A stretch of DNA of 43,731 bases from Alphaproteobacteria bacterium (GTDB taxonomy: Bacteria; Pseudomonadota; Alphaproteobacteria; Caulobacterales; Parvularculaceae). The first letter of the stretch is position 1; every line of letters begins with the position of its first letter. A program made the position numbers and the translations under genes. The DNA is taken from assembly GCA_030426465.1 (NCBI GenBank), contig JAUHYK010000033.1, positions 1 to 43,731 on the forward strand, read 5' to 3'. The notes beneath the pieces were generated by a model, which made no database searches, was not told the DNA's origin, and saw only the letters and a list, made by a program, of their open reading frames with translations. Shown here piece after piece: positions 15,810-24,335 of this stretch.

Positions 15810-17534
15810 ATGGTGGTTAAACCGAATACGACGAAACTATGCATAGCAGTCGCTTCTGCGATTTTGGTTTTCTTAGTGAGCCCCGCTCATGCCGAAAAAA
15901 TGACTAGACCCTATGCGGATTTAATGCTGGTAAATGGCAAAATCATCACTGTGGATGAAGAGGAGAGCATAACAGAATCCGTCGCGGTCATCGGTAACAA
16001 GATCTATGCGGTAGGTTCAACAAAAGAGCTGGCGTCACTGAAAGGGAGATATACGAAGGTTATCGATTTGGCAGGAAAGTCTGTCTTGCCTGGGTTTATC
16101 GACGCGCACACTCATATTGCGCCGATGGCAAATGTTGAAACCTTTAGCGTAAATATTCAATCCCCTCCGCTTGCTGGCGCTGAAGAGATCGTTGAGGTTC
16201 TTGTCAGGCATGCGAAAACAGTCCCGGCAGGAACTTGGATTTGGGGGCAGGGAACGTACAATCAGGTGATGCCCACGCGAGAGCAACTTGATGCTGCGCT
16301 TCCGGATCATCCGGTTCGTTTGGATTGGAGCGCTCACGATACGATTATCAATCACAAAGCGGCACAGGTTATGGGATTGGATGCAGACTATCCAGACCCT
16401 GACGGTGTCGGCCGTTTAGAGAGAACGCCAGACGGGGAAGTGATGATTATTCGCGACGCGCCTGTTCCATGGCCAAAGCGCGAGAAGCTTGAGGGCGACG
16501 CACTAAAGAATGGCGTGCGTATGATCCTACATGACTTTTTTTTGGAGAAAGGTGTAACGACTGTCCAAGATCACGTTGATAAAGAAACGGCACGTGTTCT
16601 TCAGGAGTTGCGCGAAGATGACCAACTGCCGATCAGGGTTCGTTTAAGTTCATTTGTTCGTCCTGCTGGGGACAAAGTGCATGCGCAGGGTGATCGGCGT
16701 ATACTTCAAAATTGGGAACAGACCGGCTTTGGCGATGATTGGTTGTACGTGGGGGCCGTAAAGATTGGCGTCGACGGTGTCTGGGGTACTACAGCTTACA
16801 CATATGAGCCGGCTTGGAATGGCTCTGGCACGACGTGGTTTCCGGACAACCATGGCGGAACAGGTTGGTCCCAGAAAGATCTTAACGAGCTCGTGCTAAC
16901 GGCTCAGGAGGAAGGGTGGCAAATACAAACTCACGCCAATGGCGATCGAGCTCAAGATATGGTCCTGGATGCTTATGAATACGCTCAGTCAGTGCATGAA
17001 GTTGATGATCCGCGCTTCAGGATCGAACACTTTGGTCATTTCCTTCAGCAGGATGAGCGATCACCGGTTCGCTTGAAAAGAATGAGACAGCTAGGAGTGA
17101 TTCCCTCCAGTCAAATTGCCTTCCTTTGGAGGCTAACCGACACAAACGTTCAAGAGCCGAACCTGTGGTTTTTTCCTTTGAGACTTTTGATCGATGAGGG
17201 ATTCCATGTGGCAGGCGGTGTTGACACGATTGGCACGCAAAACTTTGCAACGTCGCCATTTTTCTCTATCGCACGAGCGGTTTTGCGCGATACGAAATAT
17301 GGAACAATCGTTCAGCCAGAGCAAAGCATCACTCCGATGGAAGCTATAAAAATGTTCACGATCTGGTCCGCAGAGGCTGGGTTCGTTGAGGACACGCTAG
17401 GCAGCATTGAGCCTGGAAAGCTTGCGGATTTAATAGTTCTTTCCGCGGACCCTCTTACAGTTCCTCATAAATCATTGGGGGACATCGAAGTCGATGTAAC
17501 GATCATTGATGGGCGCGTAGTTTACGAGCGGTAA
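15810..17534 (+). CDS. Exported amidohydrolase, YtcJ-like (amidohydrolase_3)
   Basis: A 574-residue metal-dependent hydrolase. ATG 15810 follows GGGAG at 9 bases and begins directly with a signal peptide (KLCIAVASAILVFLVSPAHAE), so I prefer it to the start at 15732. The N-terminal beta-sandwich (DLMLVNGKIITVDEE) leads to the metal motif PGFIDAHTHI. Later QTHANGD supplies a metal His, FRIEHFG another, and GVDTIG an Asp region. GSIEPGKLADLIVLSADP ends the fold as in YtcJ and N-substituted formamide deformylases. Those act on amide bonds of N-substituted compounds, which would fit an amine island by freeing an amine in the periplasm; the substrate is not known. Confidence 0.82.
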   Translation: MVVKPNTTKLCIAVASAILVFLVSPAHAEKMTRPYADLMLVNGKIITVDEEESITESVAVIGNKIYAVGSTKELASLKGRYTKVIDLAGKSVLPGFIDAHTHIAPMANVETFSVNIQSPPLAGAEEIVEVLVRHAKTVPAGTWIWGQGTYNQVMPTREQLDAALPDHPVRLDWSAHDTIINHKAAQVMGLDADYPDPDGVGRLERTPDGEVMIIRDAPVPWPKREKLEGDALKNGVRMILHDFFLEKGVTTVQDHVDKETARVLQELREDDQLPIRVRLSSFVRPAGDKVHAQGDRRILQNWEQTGFGDDWLYVGAVKIGVDGVWGTTAYTYEPAWNGSGTTWFPDNHGGTGWSQKDLNELVLTAQEEGWQIQTHANGDRAQDMVLDAYEYAQSVHEVDDPRFRIEHFGHFLQQDERSPVRLKRMRQLGVIPSSQIAFLWRLTDTNVQEPNLWFFPLRLLIDEGFHVAGGVDTIGTQNFATSPFFSIARAVLRDTKYGTIVQPEQSITPMEAIKMFTIWSAEAGFVEDTLGSIEPGKLADLIVLSADPLTVPHKSLGDIEVDVTIIDGRVVYER

Positions 17535-17741
17535 GGCCCGAAAAGTGGAATAACACTTCTTTCTATTGAAATTAGTGCTCTCATTGCTGAATCACATGCC
17601 AGTGCGGCCGCGCCCATCTGAGATGGCCTGCGTAATAGTAAGTCTTGTTCAGGAATTTCAGGTCTACTCTCAACTGGAGACGCAGATTAGATGGTCGCTA
17701 GATGTGGTGCTTTTCCTAGGCATTCAGGCTTATGTATCCGC

Positions 17742-18701
17742 ATGACGAATTACATGACACGGAATTCGAACATTGAAGTGCTTTTTGCATGCGAAGGTGT
17801 AAAGGCGAAGGACTGGCTTAGCGCCTTTGCAAATATACGAGGTGATTTGAATATTCAGGTCTCGCCAGATGTAGGTGCGTGCGAAAGTATCCAGTTCGGC
17901 GTTGCATGGAATAATCCGCGTGGCTTCTGGCGGCGATTCCCGAATCTTCGCGCAATTTTTTCATTAGGCGCTGGCGTCGATGGCCTCTTGTCGGATCCAG
18001 AGCTTCCGGTCGACATCCCTATAGTGCGCATGCTCGACGGAGCGTTAGCGGATGAAATGGCGGAATTCGTGATGGCCCGCGTCATTCATCATCACCGCCT
18101 ATTACATCGTTACGAGGTGCAGCAAAGCAAGAATTCCTGGTCCGTCCACAGGCCACCAATGGCGAACCAAAGAGTCGTCGGGATAATGGGGTTGGGCGCT
18201 CTTGGGTCTCGGTGCGCAAATGAGCTCAAACAAAGGGGTTTTCATGTTAGAGGGTGGGCGCGAACATGCAAAGAACTGTCCGATATAGATATTTTCTACG
18301 GATGGGATCGGCTAGCTGATTTTGTGACGGGGTGCGAAATTCTGGTTTGCTTGTTGCCACGGACGCTGGAGACTGAAGGGATCTTAAGCTCACGGTTGTT
18401 TTCGCGTCTTGCGCCTGGCGCCTGTTTGATAAATGTAGGGCGGGGTGCGCATTTGGTGGAGAGTGATTTGCTGGACGCAATCGACCGCGGTTTCATAGAA
18501 GCTGCAACGTTGGATGTTTTTCATGATGAGCCGCTCCCAGAAACTCATCCCTTTTGGACCTGTTCTGCAATTCGCATTTTTCCGCATGTGGCCGCATTTA
18601 CTCGCCCTGAAACTGCGTCGAAAGTAATTAGCGACAACATAGATCGAATTTTGTCTGGGAAGAGCCCGGTGGGAGTTGTTGAGCGTGTTTTGGGATATTA
18701 A
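17742..18701 (+). CDS. D-2-hydroxyacid dehydrogenase, glyoxylate/hydroxypyruvate reductase A-like
   Basis: A 319-residue NAD(P)-dependent reductase of the GhrA group. The cofactor fold has VVGIMGLGALGSRCANEL with Arg in RGWART, suggesting NADPH. The catalytic set is visible: Arg in NVGRGAHLV, Glu in HDEPLPE and His in FPHVAAFTRPET. Starts are possible at 17691, 17742 and 17754; 17742 gives the usual family N-terminus. It would reduce glyoxylate or another 2-oxo acid. Glyoxylate is a common product of oxidising glycine-like amines, so it may serve the island, but it sits 207 bases after the amidohydrolase and could be independent. Confidence 0.82.
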   Translation: MTNYMTRNSNIEVLFACEGVKAKDWLSAFANIRGDLNIQVSPDVGACESIQFGVAWNNPRGFWRRFPNLRAIFSLGAGVDGLLSDPELPVDIPIVRMLDGALADEMAEFVMARVIHHHRLLHRYEVQQSKNSWSVHRPPMANQRVVGIMGLGALGSRCANELKQRGFHVRGWARTCKELSDIDIFYGWDRLADFVTGCEILVCLLPRTLETEGILSSRLFSRLAPGACLINVGRGAHLVESDLLDAIDRGFIEAATLDVFHDEPLPETHPFWTCSAIRIFPHVAAFTRPETASKVISDNIDRILSGKSPVGVVERVLGY

Positions 18702-19014
18702 GTGCATGGTGTGCTCGCCACGGTAAGGTGTTTGTATATGCGCCGGGCTAGACCCTGCGATATGAACAGACTGCTGCGTAAAGGCGGATAGAAATGGTAA
18801 TGCTGAATTGCGTCGAGCGGTTTGTCGAAAGGCGAGATATTGCAAACGCCAGCGCGGAAAGGGTCGCGGAGGCCCTGCGGTGCATAGACATGGCGCCCGG
18901 GCGAGCGGACTTAGATCAGGAGCTGGTGACGACCGAAAGCAGCCGCGCCATCCCGGAGGCGCCGCGCCGCCGGGTCGATATCTTCGTCGATTACTGATCG
19001 CGCGGCCACGCGGC
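18702..19014. other. Junction between the A+T-rich island and the GC-rich region
   Basis: Base composition changes here from A+T-richer to strongly GC-rich within a few hundred bases. The stretch contains an OmpA-like tail fragment and no intact gene. I see no tRNA, direct repeat pair or integrase that would mark an attachment site. Confidence 0.45.
18794..18997 (+). pseudogene. Possible remnant of an OmpA-family C-terminal domain
   Basis: A short frame of 67 codons ends in APRRRVDIFVDY and includes ASAERVAEALR and ELVTTESSRAIPE. The spacing and wording recall the end of the OmpA/MotB peptidoglycan-binding domain, where an RRA..V...L helix is followed by a Glu-Ser loop and NRRVDIFV. The first half of that domain, with the binding Asp, is missing, and no convincing ribosome binding site is present. 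I read it as a gene fragment left at the junction. The resemblance is by eye only. Confidence 0.35.
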
Positions 19015-19475
19015 TCAGCCGCCGCCTGGCGATCCGACGGCACCGCGCGCCTTGATAAGGAGGGAGAGCAGCTGCTCCTGTTCCTTCGCACTCAAGGCGC
19101 TGAAAAGCTCGTCCTTGTGATTCGCCATGATCCGTCGGATGGTTTCCGCCGCCGCGGCGCCTTTCGGCGTGCAGGCGAACCATAGGATCGTCCGTCGCTG
19201 ACCGTGTGGGCGATGAGGCCCTCATTTTCGAGACGTGCGATCAGAGGCGCGATGTTGGCGCGCTGGATTTCTAGCGCCCGTCCGATCCGCGCTTGGGCTT
19301 CGCCGGGGTTCGCCTCGTTCATCAAGAGCATAGTGCCGGCTGCGGGAGAGAGACACTGTCCCTATAGGGCGCTGGCGAAATGCGCCATTGATGCGGCGGA
19401 AACGCTCCGGAGCTGGTAGCCCAGAAACTCTTCCAGCGGATCGATAATCTCCGCGCCTTTAGTCAGCTCGCTCAT
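19015..19475 (-). pseudogene. MarR-family regulator pseudogene (nonsense mutation plus frameshift)
   Basis: Reading from ATG 19475 on the minus strand gives a MarR-like N-terminus, broken by TAG at 19362-19364 (codon 38). The frame continues with LSPAAGTMLLM, GEAQARIGRAL, RANIAPLIARLENEGLI and TVSDGRS, which are helices 3-4 and the wing of a MarR protein. Near 19185 one base is missing; the next frame then reads FACTPKGAAAAETIRRIM and a C-terminal helix to TGA at 19015. So two independent lesions break one recognisable gene. Position and divergent orientation match the MarR repressors (FerC, CouR types) of hydroxycinnamate operons. Confidence 0.8.
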
Positions 19476-19485
19476 GCTGTCACGC

Positions 19486-19533
19486 TATTGCTATTGCCCA
19501 TGGCAATCAAGACCACTATGCTTCATAGCAATA
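19486..19533. promoter_or_regulatory. Palindromic operator candidates between the marR pseudogene and the hydroxycinnamate operon
   Basis: Three dyads overlap here: ATTGCCCATGGCAAT (19493-19507, perfect 6-base arms), CTATGCTTCATAG (19516-19528, perfect 5-base arms) and the outer pair TATTGCTAT (19486-19494) with ATAGCAATA (19525-19533). ATTGC/GCAAT-like arms are typical of MarR operators. They lie just before the aldehyde dehydrogenase ribosome binding site. Confidence 0.55.
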
Positions 19534-19554
19534 ATGCCCAACAGGGAGGAAACT

Positions 19555-20952
19555 TTGGAATTCGAACGCAAAAATCCGCTTACCGGTGAAACTGCGAGCA
19601 AGGCTCCAGCCATGAAGCCGGGAGATATTCCAGCTGTCGCGGAAAAGGCCGCCGCCGCGTTTCCCGCCTGGGCCGGCATGGGGCCGAACGCCCGCCGGGC
19701 TGTTCTGATGAAGGCCGCTGCGGCGCTTGAGGCGCGGGCCGGCCAATTTGTCGACGCCATGATGGGCGAGATCGGCGCGACGGAAGGCTGGGCGCGGTTC
19801 AATCTGATGCTCGCGGCGTCGATGGTGCGCGAGGCGGCGGCGATCACGACGCAGATCAGCGGCGAGGTCATTCCGTCGGACAAGCCGGGCTGTCTCGCCA
19901 TGGCGCTGAAGGAACCGGTCGGCGTCATTCTCGGCATCGCGCCGTGGAACGCGCCGATCATTCTCGGCGTGCGCGCGATTGTGGTTCCGCTTGCCTGCGG
20001 CAACGCAGTTATCCTGAAAGCATCGGAGAGCTGTCCGCGCACCCATGCGCTCATCATCGAGGCGTTCGCCGAAGCCGGTTTCCCGGACGGCGTCGTCAAT
20101 GTCGTCACCAACGCGCCGGAAGACGCCAGCGATGTCGTCGGCGCGCTCATCGATCATCCGGCGGTGAAGCGCATCAACTTCACCGGCTCGACAGCGGTCG
20201 GCAGGATCATTGCGAAGCGCGCCGCAGAACATCTGAAGCCGGTGCTGCTTGAGCTTGGCGGCAAGGCGCCCCTGATCGTGCTTGAAGACGCCGATCTCGA
20301 CGAGGCGGTGAAGGCCGCGGCTTTCGGCGCTTTCATGAACCAGGGCCAGATCTGCATGTCGACGGAACGGATCATCGTTGTCGATGCGGTGGCCGATGCG
20401 TTCGCGGAAAAATTCGCCGCCAAGGCGAAATCCCTTGCGACCGGCGACCCGCGCGAAGGCAAGACGCCGCTGGGCGCGGTCGTCGACCAGAAAACCGTGC
20501 AGAACGTGAACGCGCTGATCGAGGATGCGTCGTCGAAAGGCGCCAACATTCTCGCCGGCGGCAAAGCGGAAAGCGTTCTGATGCCGGCGACTGTAGTCGA
20601 CGGCGTGACGGCGGAAATGAAAATCTATCGCGACGAAAGTTTCGGTCCGGTGGTTGGAATCATCCGCGCCAAGGACGAACCCGACGCCGTCCGTCTCGCT
20701 AACGATAGCGAATATGGGCTTTCAGCCGCGGTCTTCACCCGCGATACGGCGCGCGGTCTGAAAGTGGCGCGCAAAATTCATTCCGGCATCTGTCACGTCA
20801 ACGGCCCGACCGTTCATGACGAGGCGCAAATGCCGTTCGGCGGCGTCGGCGCCTCCGGTTACGGCCGTTTCGGCGGTAAGGCCGGTATCGACAGCTTTAC
20901 CGAGCTGCGCTGGATCACGGTTGAAACCGAAGCCGGCCATTTCCCGATTTAA
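19555..20952 (+). CDS. vdh: Aromatic aldehyde dehydrogenase (vanillin/4-hydroxybenzaldehyde dehydrogenase type)
   Basis: A 465-residue NAD(P)-dependent aldehyde dehydrogenase. The catalytic set is complete: Asn in APWNAP, Glu in LELGGKAP and Cys in NQGQICMSTERI, plus the FTGST cofactor motif. DEAQMPFGGVGASGYGRFGG near the end is typical of salicylaldehyde/vanillin dehydrogenases. I choose TTG 19555 because the excellent AGGGAGGA lies 4 bases before it; an ATG at 19534 is in frame, but that site would then be inside the gene. It is the first gene of an operon with the hydratase/lyase and CoA ligase, so it should oxidise the benzaldehyde they release. Confidence 0.87.
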   Translation: MEFERKNPLTGETASKAPAMKPGDIPAVAEKAAAAFPAWAGMGPNARRAVLMKAAAALEARAGQFVDAMMGEIGATEGWARFNLMLAASMVREAAAITTQISGEVIPSDKPGCLAMALKEPVGVILGIAPWNAPIILGVRAIVVPLACGNAVILKASESCPRTHALIIEAFAEAGFPDGVVNVVTNAPEDASDVVGALIDHPAVKRINFTGSTAVGRIIAKRAAEHLKPVLLELGGKAPLIVLEDADLDEAVKAAAFGAFMNQGQICMSTERIIVVDAVADAFAEKFAAKAKSLATGDPREGKTPLGAVVDQKTVQNVNALIEDASSKGANILAGGKAESVLMPATVVDGVTAEMKIYRDESFGPVVGIIRAKDEPDAVRLANDSEYGLSAAVFTRDTARGLKVARKIHSGICHVNGPTVHDEAQMPFGGVGASGYGRFGGKAGIDSFTELRWITVETEAGHFPI

Positions 20953-20979
20953 TCCTTATACGAACAGAATTCCGGAGAC

Positions 20980-21822
20980 ATGAAGATGACCGAACGCAGC
21001 GAAGAAGATACCGTGGCCTACGAGATTGTGGATCGTGTGGCGTGGGTGAAGTTCAACCGCCCCGAGAAGCGCAACTGCATGAGCCCGAAGCTCAACCGCC
21101 AGATGCTGCGCGTCCTCGACAAGCTCGAATTCGACGACAATGTCGGTGTGCTGGTCTTGACCGGCGAGGGGGCGGCGTGGTCGGCGGGCATGGATCTCAA
21201 GGAATATTTCCGCGAGACCGAAGCGCAAGGGCTCGCCGGCACCCGCGGCGCGCAGCGCGAGGCCTACACCTGGTGGAAGCGCCTGCGGTTTTATCAGAAG
21301 CCGACCATCGCCATGGTCAATGGCTGGTGCTTCGGCGGCGGTTACGGCCCGCTTTACGCCTGCGATCTGGCGTATGCGGATGAAGAGGCGCAGTTCGGCC
21401 TGTCGGAAGTGAACTGGGGCATCCTGCCGGGCGGCGGCGCGACGAAAGTCGCGTTCGAGCTGATGCCGTTCCGCAAGGCGATGTATCACGCGATGCTCGG
21501 CGAGAACCTGACCGGCAAGGAAGCGGCGGAGGCGGGGCTCGTCAACGAGGCGCTGCCGGCGGGCAAGCTGAAGGCGCGCGTTGCGGAAGTCGCGAACAAG
21601 CTGCTCGAGAAAAATCCGTGGACTATTAAAGCGACGAAAGATGCGATGCGCCGGGTCGGCGAGATGACTTATGAGAACGCGGAAGACTATCTCATCCGCG
21701 CGCAGGAGGCGCTGAATTTCTTCGACGGCGAGGCGCGCAAGGAAGGCATGAAGCAGTTCCTCGACGACAAGACCTACAAGCCAGGCCTCGGAACCTACGA
21801 CACCTCCAAGCAGAAGAAGTAG
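20980..21822 (+). CDS. ech: p-Hydroxycinnamoyl-CoA hydratase/lyase
   Basis: A 280-residue crotonase-fold enzyme that hydrates feruloyl- or p-coumaroyl-CoA and splits it to the benzaldehyde and acetyl-CoA. Family signatures are clear: WVKFNRPEKRNCMSP, GMDLKEYFRET, VNGWCFGGGYGPL (oxyanion loop) and FGLSEVNWGILPGGG. Glu143 in that last motif matches the catalytic Glu143 of the Pseudomonas enzyme, and Tyr237 lies where its substrate-binding Tyr is. A GGAG precedes ATG 20980. It lies 27 bases after the aldehyde dehydrogenase and 12 before the ligase. Confidence 0.95.
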   Translation: MKMTERSEEDTVAYEIVDRVAWVKFNRPEKRNCMSPKLNRQMLRVLDKLEFDDNVGVLVLTGEGAAWSAGMDLKEYFRETEAQGLAGTRGAQREAYTWWKRLRFYQKPTIAMVNGWCFGGGYGPLYACDLAYADEEAQFGLSEVNWGILPGGGATKVAFELMPFRKAMYHAMLGENLTGKEAAEAGLVNEALPAGKLKARVAEVANKLLEKNPWTIKATKDAMRRVGEMTYENAEDYLIRAQEALNFFDGEARKEGMKQFLDDKTYKPGLGTYDTSKQKK

Positions 21823-21834
21823 GCGGAGGCGCTT

Positions 21835-23331
21835 ATGGCGTCCTCAATTGACGATGTCGGCATGCAGGCGCGGCTGCGCCCTAATGCGCTCGCCGTCGCG
21901 GACCTGACGTCGGATCGCCGCTGGACTTATGCGGAATTCGACGACGCCGTCGCGCGCTGCGCCGGCGTGCTCGCCGCACGCGGCGTGATGGCGGGCGACC
22001 GCATCGCGGCGCTCGCGAAGAACTGCGCCGAACTTATCATGCTGCATCTCGCCTGTGCGCGGATCGGGGCGATATACGTTCCACTCAACTGGCGTCTTGC
22101 GGCGGACGAACTGCAATGGCTGATCGGCGACGCCGAACCGAAGCTGCTTATTCTTGATACTGCGCTCGGCTCTTCCTTTGAAGGCGTTTCTTTTGAAGTC
22201 TTGCGCGCGGAGATCGAGGCCGCTGCGCCTTATCGCGGCGGCCCGATCGACCCGGACAGGCCGTCGCTCATTCTTTATACTTCGGGAACGTCAGGCAAAC
22301 CGAAAGGCGCGCTCCTCAGCGAACGCAACCTTGCCGAGACGGCGATCAATTTCTCCATACTGGGCGAGGTCACGGCGGACAGCGTATTCCTCTGTGACTC
22401 GCCGATGTTCCATATTATCGGGCTCGTCACCAATGTGCGGCCGCCAATGATGCGCGGCGGCGCGGTTTTTATTTCAGACGGCTTCGTCCCGGCGCGCACG
22501 CTGGCGCGGCTCGGAGATCCGGCGCTCAAAGTCACCCATTATTTCGGCGTGCCCCAGATGGCGCAGGTCTTGCGCGCCGATCCGGCCTATAATCCCGCAA
22601 AGCTCCGGGGGCTGACGGCGCTCTTCACCGGCGGCGCGCCGCATCCGGCGGCGAATATTCGCGCCTGGCTTGCGGATGGCGTACCCGTCCTCGACGGCTT
22701 CGGCATGAGCGAAGCTGGCACCGTCTTCGGCATGCCCACGGACCTTGAGCTGATCGACCGTTATGCGGGCTCGGTCGGCGTCGCGACGTCCCGCATTTCG
22801 GCGCGCATCGTCGATGCGGACGGCGCCGATGTTGCGGCGGGCGAAACCGGAGAACTCCTGCTCAAAGGCGACAACATCACGAATGGCTACTGGCGGCGCG
22901 AGAAGGAAACGAAGGAAGCCTTCACCGCCGACGGCTGGTTCCGCACCGGCGACATCGCGTGGATGAACGAGGAAGGCTTTTACTGGCTCGTCGACCGGCG
23001 CAAGGACATGTTCATCTCCGGCGGCGAGAACGTCTATCCGGCGGAAATCGAAGCGGTGGTCGCGGGCGTCGAAGGCGTGAAGGAAGCCGCCGTCGTCGGC
23101 GTGCCCGATGGGCAATGGGGGGAGGTCGGGCATCTTTTCTGGGTCGCCCGCGAGGGCGCCGCTATTGACCGGTGCGACCTTGAAGACGCGTTCAACGCGA
23201 AGCTCGCGCGCTACAAAATTCCGAAACATTATTCGCTGATCGACGCTCTGCCGCGCAACGGCGCCGGCAAGATCCTGAAAACCATGCTGCGCGACATGGC
23301 GGCGAAAGAAACATCCGCGAAGGCCGAGTAA
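21835..23331 (+). CDS. fcs: Hydroxycinnamate (feruloyl/p-coumaroyl)-CoA ligase, AMP-forming
   Basis: A 498-residue ANL-superfamily ligase. The ATP loop is LILYTSGTSGKPKGAL (about 144-159); later come GFGMSEAGTVFGMP, GWFRTGDIAWMNEEGF and the hinge DRRKDMFISGGENVYPAEIE, with the C-terminal catalytic Lys in PRNGAGKILK. The length matches the roughly 490-residue feruloyl-CoA synthetases such as that of Amycolatopsis. Neighbouring hydratase/lyase and aldehyde dehydrogenase define the substrate class. Its stop codon abuts the stop of the convergent AraC gene with no gap. Confidence 0.88.
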   Translation: MASSIDDVGMQARLRPNALAVADLTSDRRWTYAEFDDAVARCAGVLAARGVMAGDRIAALAKNCAELIMLHLACARIGAIYVPLNWRLAADELQWLIGDAEPKLLILDTALGSSFEGVSFEVLRAEIEAAAPYRGGPIDPDRPSLILYTSGTSGKPKGALLSERNLAETAINFSILGEVTADSVFLCDSPMFHIIGLVTNVRPPMMRGGAVFISDGFVPARTLARLGDPALKVTHYFGVPQMAQVLRADPAYNPAKLRGLTALFTGGAPHPAANIRAWLADGVPVLDGFGMSEAGTVFGMPTDLELIDRYAGSVGVATSRISARIVDADGADVAAGETGELLLKGDNITNGYWRREKETKEAFTADGWFRTGDIAWMNEEGFYWLVDRRKDMFISGGENVYPAEIEAVVAGVEGVKEAAVVGVPDGQWGEVGHLFWVAREGAAIDRCDLEDAFNAKLARYKIPKHYSLIDALPRNGAGKILKTMLRDMAAKETSAKAE

Positions 23332-24240
23332 TCAGCCGCGGCGGCGGCTGTCGAGCCGGTAGCGGCGCGGGGTGACGCCGGTGAGCCGCTTGAAGAAGCG
23401 CGAGAAATAAGCCGGATCCTGAAAACCGAGATCGAGGCCGATCTGCGCCGCCGTCGCTTCCGTGTAGTGAAGGTTGCGCTGCGCCTCGAGCAGGAGCCGC
23501 GCGTTGATGAGCGCCGCCGGCGACTGGCCGGTCACGCGCTTGATCGTGCGCGAGAGCTGCGACTGGCTGACGGCGAGGGCGCCGGCGTAGCGGTCGATGC
23601 TCCAGTGTTCGCGGAACCGCCTGTTGACGAGATCGCGGAACCCGGCGGCGAGGCGCGCGCCGTCCGGCGCATCCCCGCCCCCCGTTCTTTCCGGCGCCTC
23701 GCGCAGCATCAGAACGAGAAGGGCGCTCGTAAGACTGTCGAGCATCGCGCCGCGCCCTTCTTTCGCATCGAAAAATTCCTCGTGCAGCCGGCAGAACAGG
23801 AAATTGACGTCGCGGTCCTTCGCTGCCGTCAGGTCGAGCTTCGCCACGCCGAAGCCCCGCTGCGCGATGAGCCTTTGCACGGGTGCGAAGGCGGGCGTTT
23901 CGAAGAGGCGGGTTTCGACAGAGAGAACCCAGCCCAGCGTCTCGCGCTCGAAGGCGAAGCCATGAACGACGCCGTCGGGAATTGCGAGAACGCTGCGGGG
24001 GCCGAGAGCGATGCGCGCGTCCTCAAGGGTCGCCTCCGCGCCGCCCTTCGCGACATAGATGAATTGCCGCATCTCGCGGTGGGAGTGGGGCGTGATCGTC
24101 CAGTCATAGAGCCGGGCGCGGGACCGGATGTCCTCAATATGAATGAGCTCGAGCTCGGACTCGCCGGGAAGCTCGCCGTAAAGGGCGAAGCGCGCCGGCG
24201 CGGCGGGGTGGAGGATCGGTGCTTGAGATAGGACGGTCAT
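23332..24240 (-). CDS. AraC-family transcriptional activator of pobA (PobC/PobR-like)
   Basis: A protein of about 302 residues. An N-terminal cupin-like sensing half (HSHREMRQFIYVAKGGAEATLE, GPRSVLAIPDGVVHGFAFE) is followed by the double helix-turn-helix: DRYAGALAVSQSQLSRTIKRVTGQSP and TAAQIGLDLGFQDPAYFSRFFKRLTGVTPRRYR. The start at ATG 24240 gives the compact family N-terminus; an ATG at 24276 is also open. It is divergent from pobA across 95 bases, the arrangement of AraC-type pobA activators that respond to 4-hydroxybenzoate. That link is inferred from position and family. Confidence 0.87.
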   Translation of the reverse strand: MTVLSQAPILHPAAPARFALYGELPGESELELIHIEDIRSRARLYDWTITPHSHREMRQFIYVAKGGAEATLEDARIALGPRSVLAIPDGVVHGFAFERETLGWVLSVETRLFETPAFAPVQRLIAQRGFGVAKLDLTAAKDRDVNFLFCRLHEEFFDAKEGRGAMLDSLTSALLVLMLREAPERTGGGDAPDGARLAAGFRDLVNRRFREHWSIDRYAGALAVSQSQLSRTIKRVTGQSPAALINARLLLEAQRNLHYTEATAAQIGLDLGFQDPAYFSRFFKRLTGVTPRRYRLDSRRRG

Positions 24241-24335
24241 GCCCGGAAAGTACAATAAATTTGCCGGATCGTCCATTTATAAGCCGGTTTTACGCCCGCA
24301 ATATGCAATTCATAAAATAACGGAGGATACGGGCG

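Noticed and set aside
18390-19091. Minus-strand open frame of 233 codons across the composition boundary
   Set aside because: It overlaps the hydroxyacid dehydrogenase end, the OmpA-like fragment and the MarR pseudogene. Its product is compositionally odd and shows no domain.
23467-24231. Plus-strand open frame of 254 codons
   Set aside because: It mirrors the AraC regulator gene, which has a complete double helix-turn-helix on the other strand.
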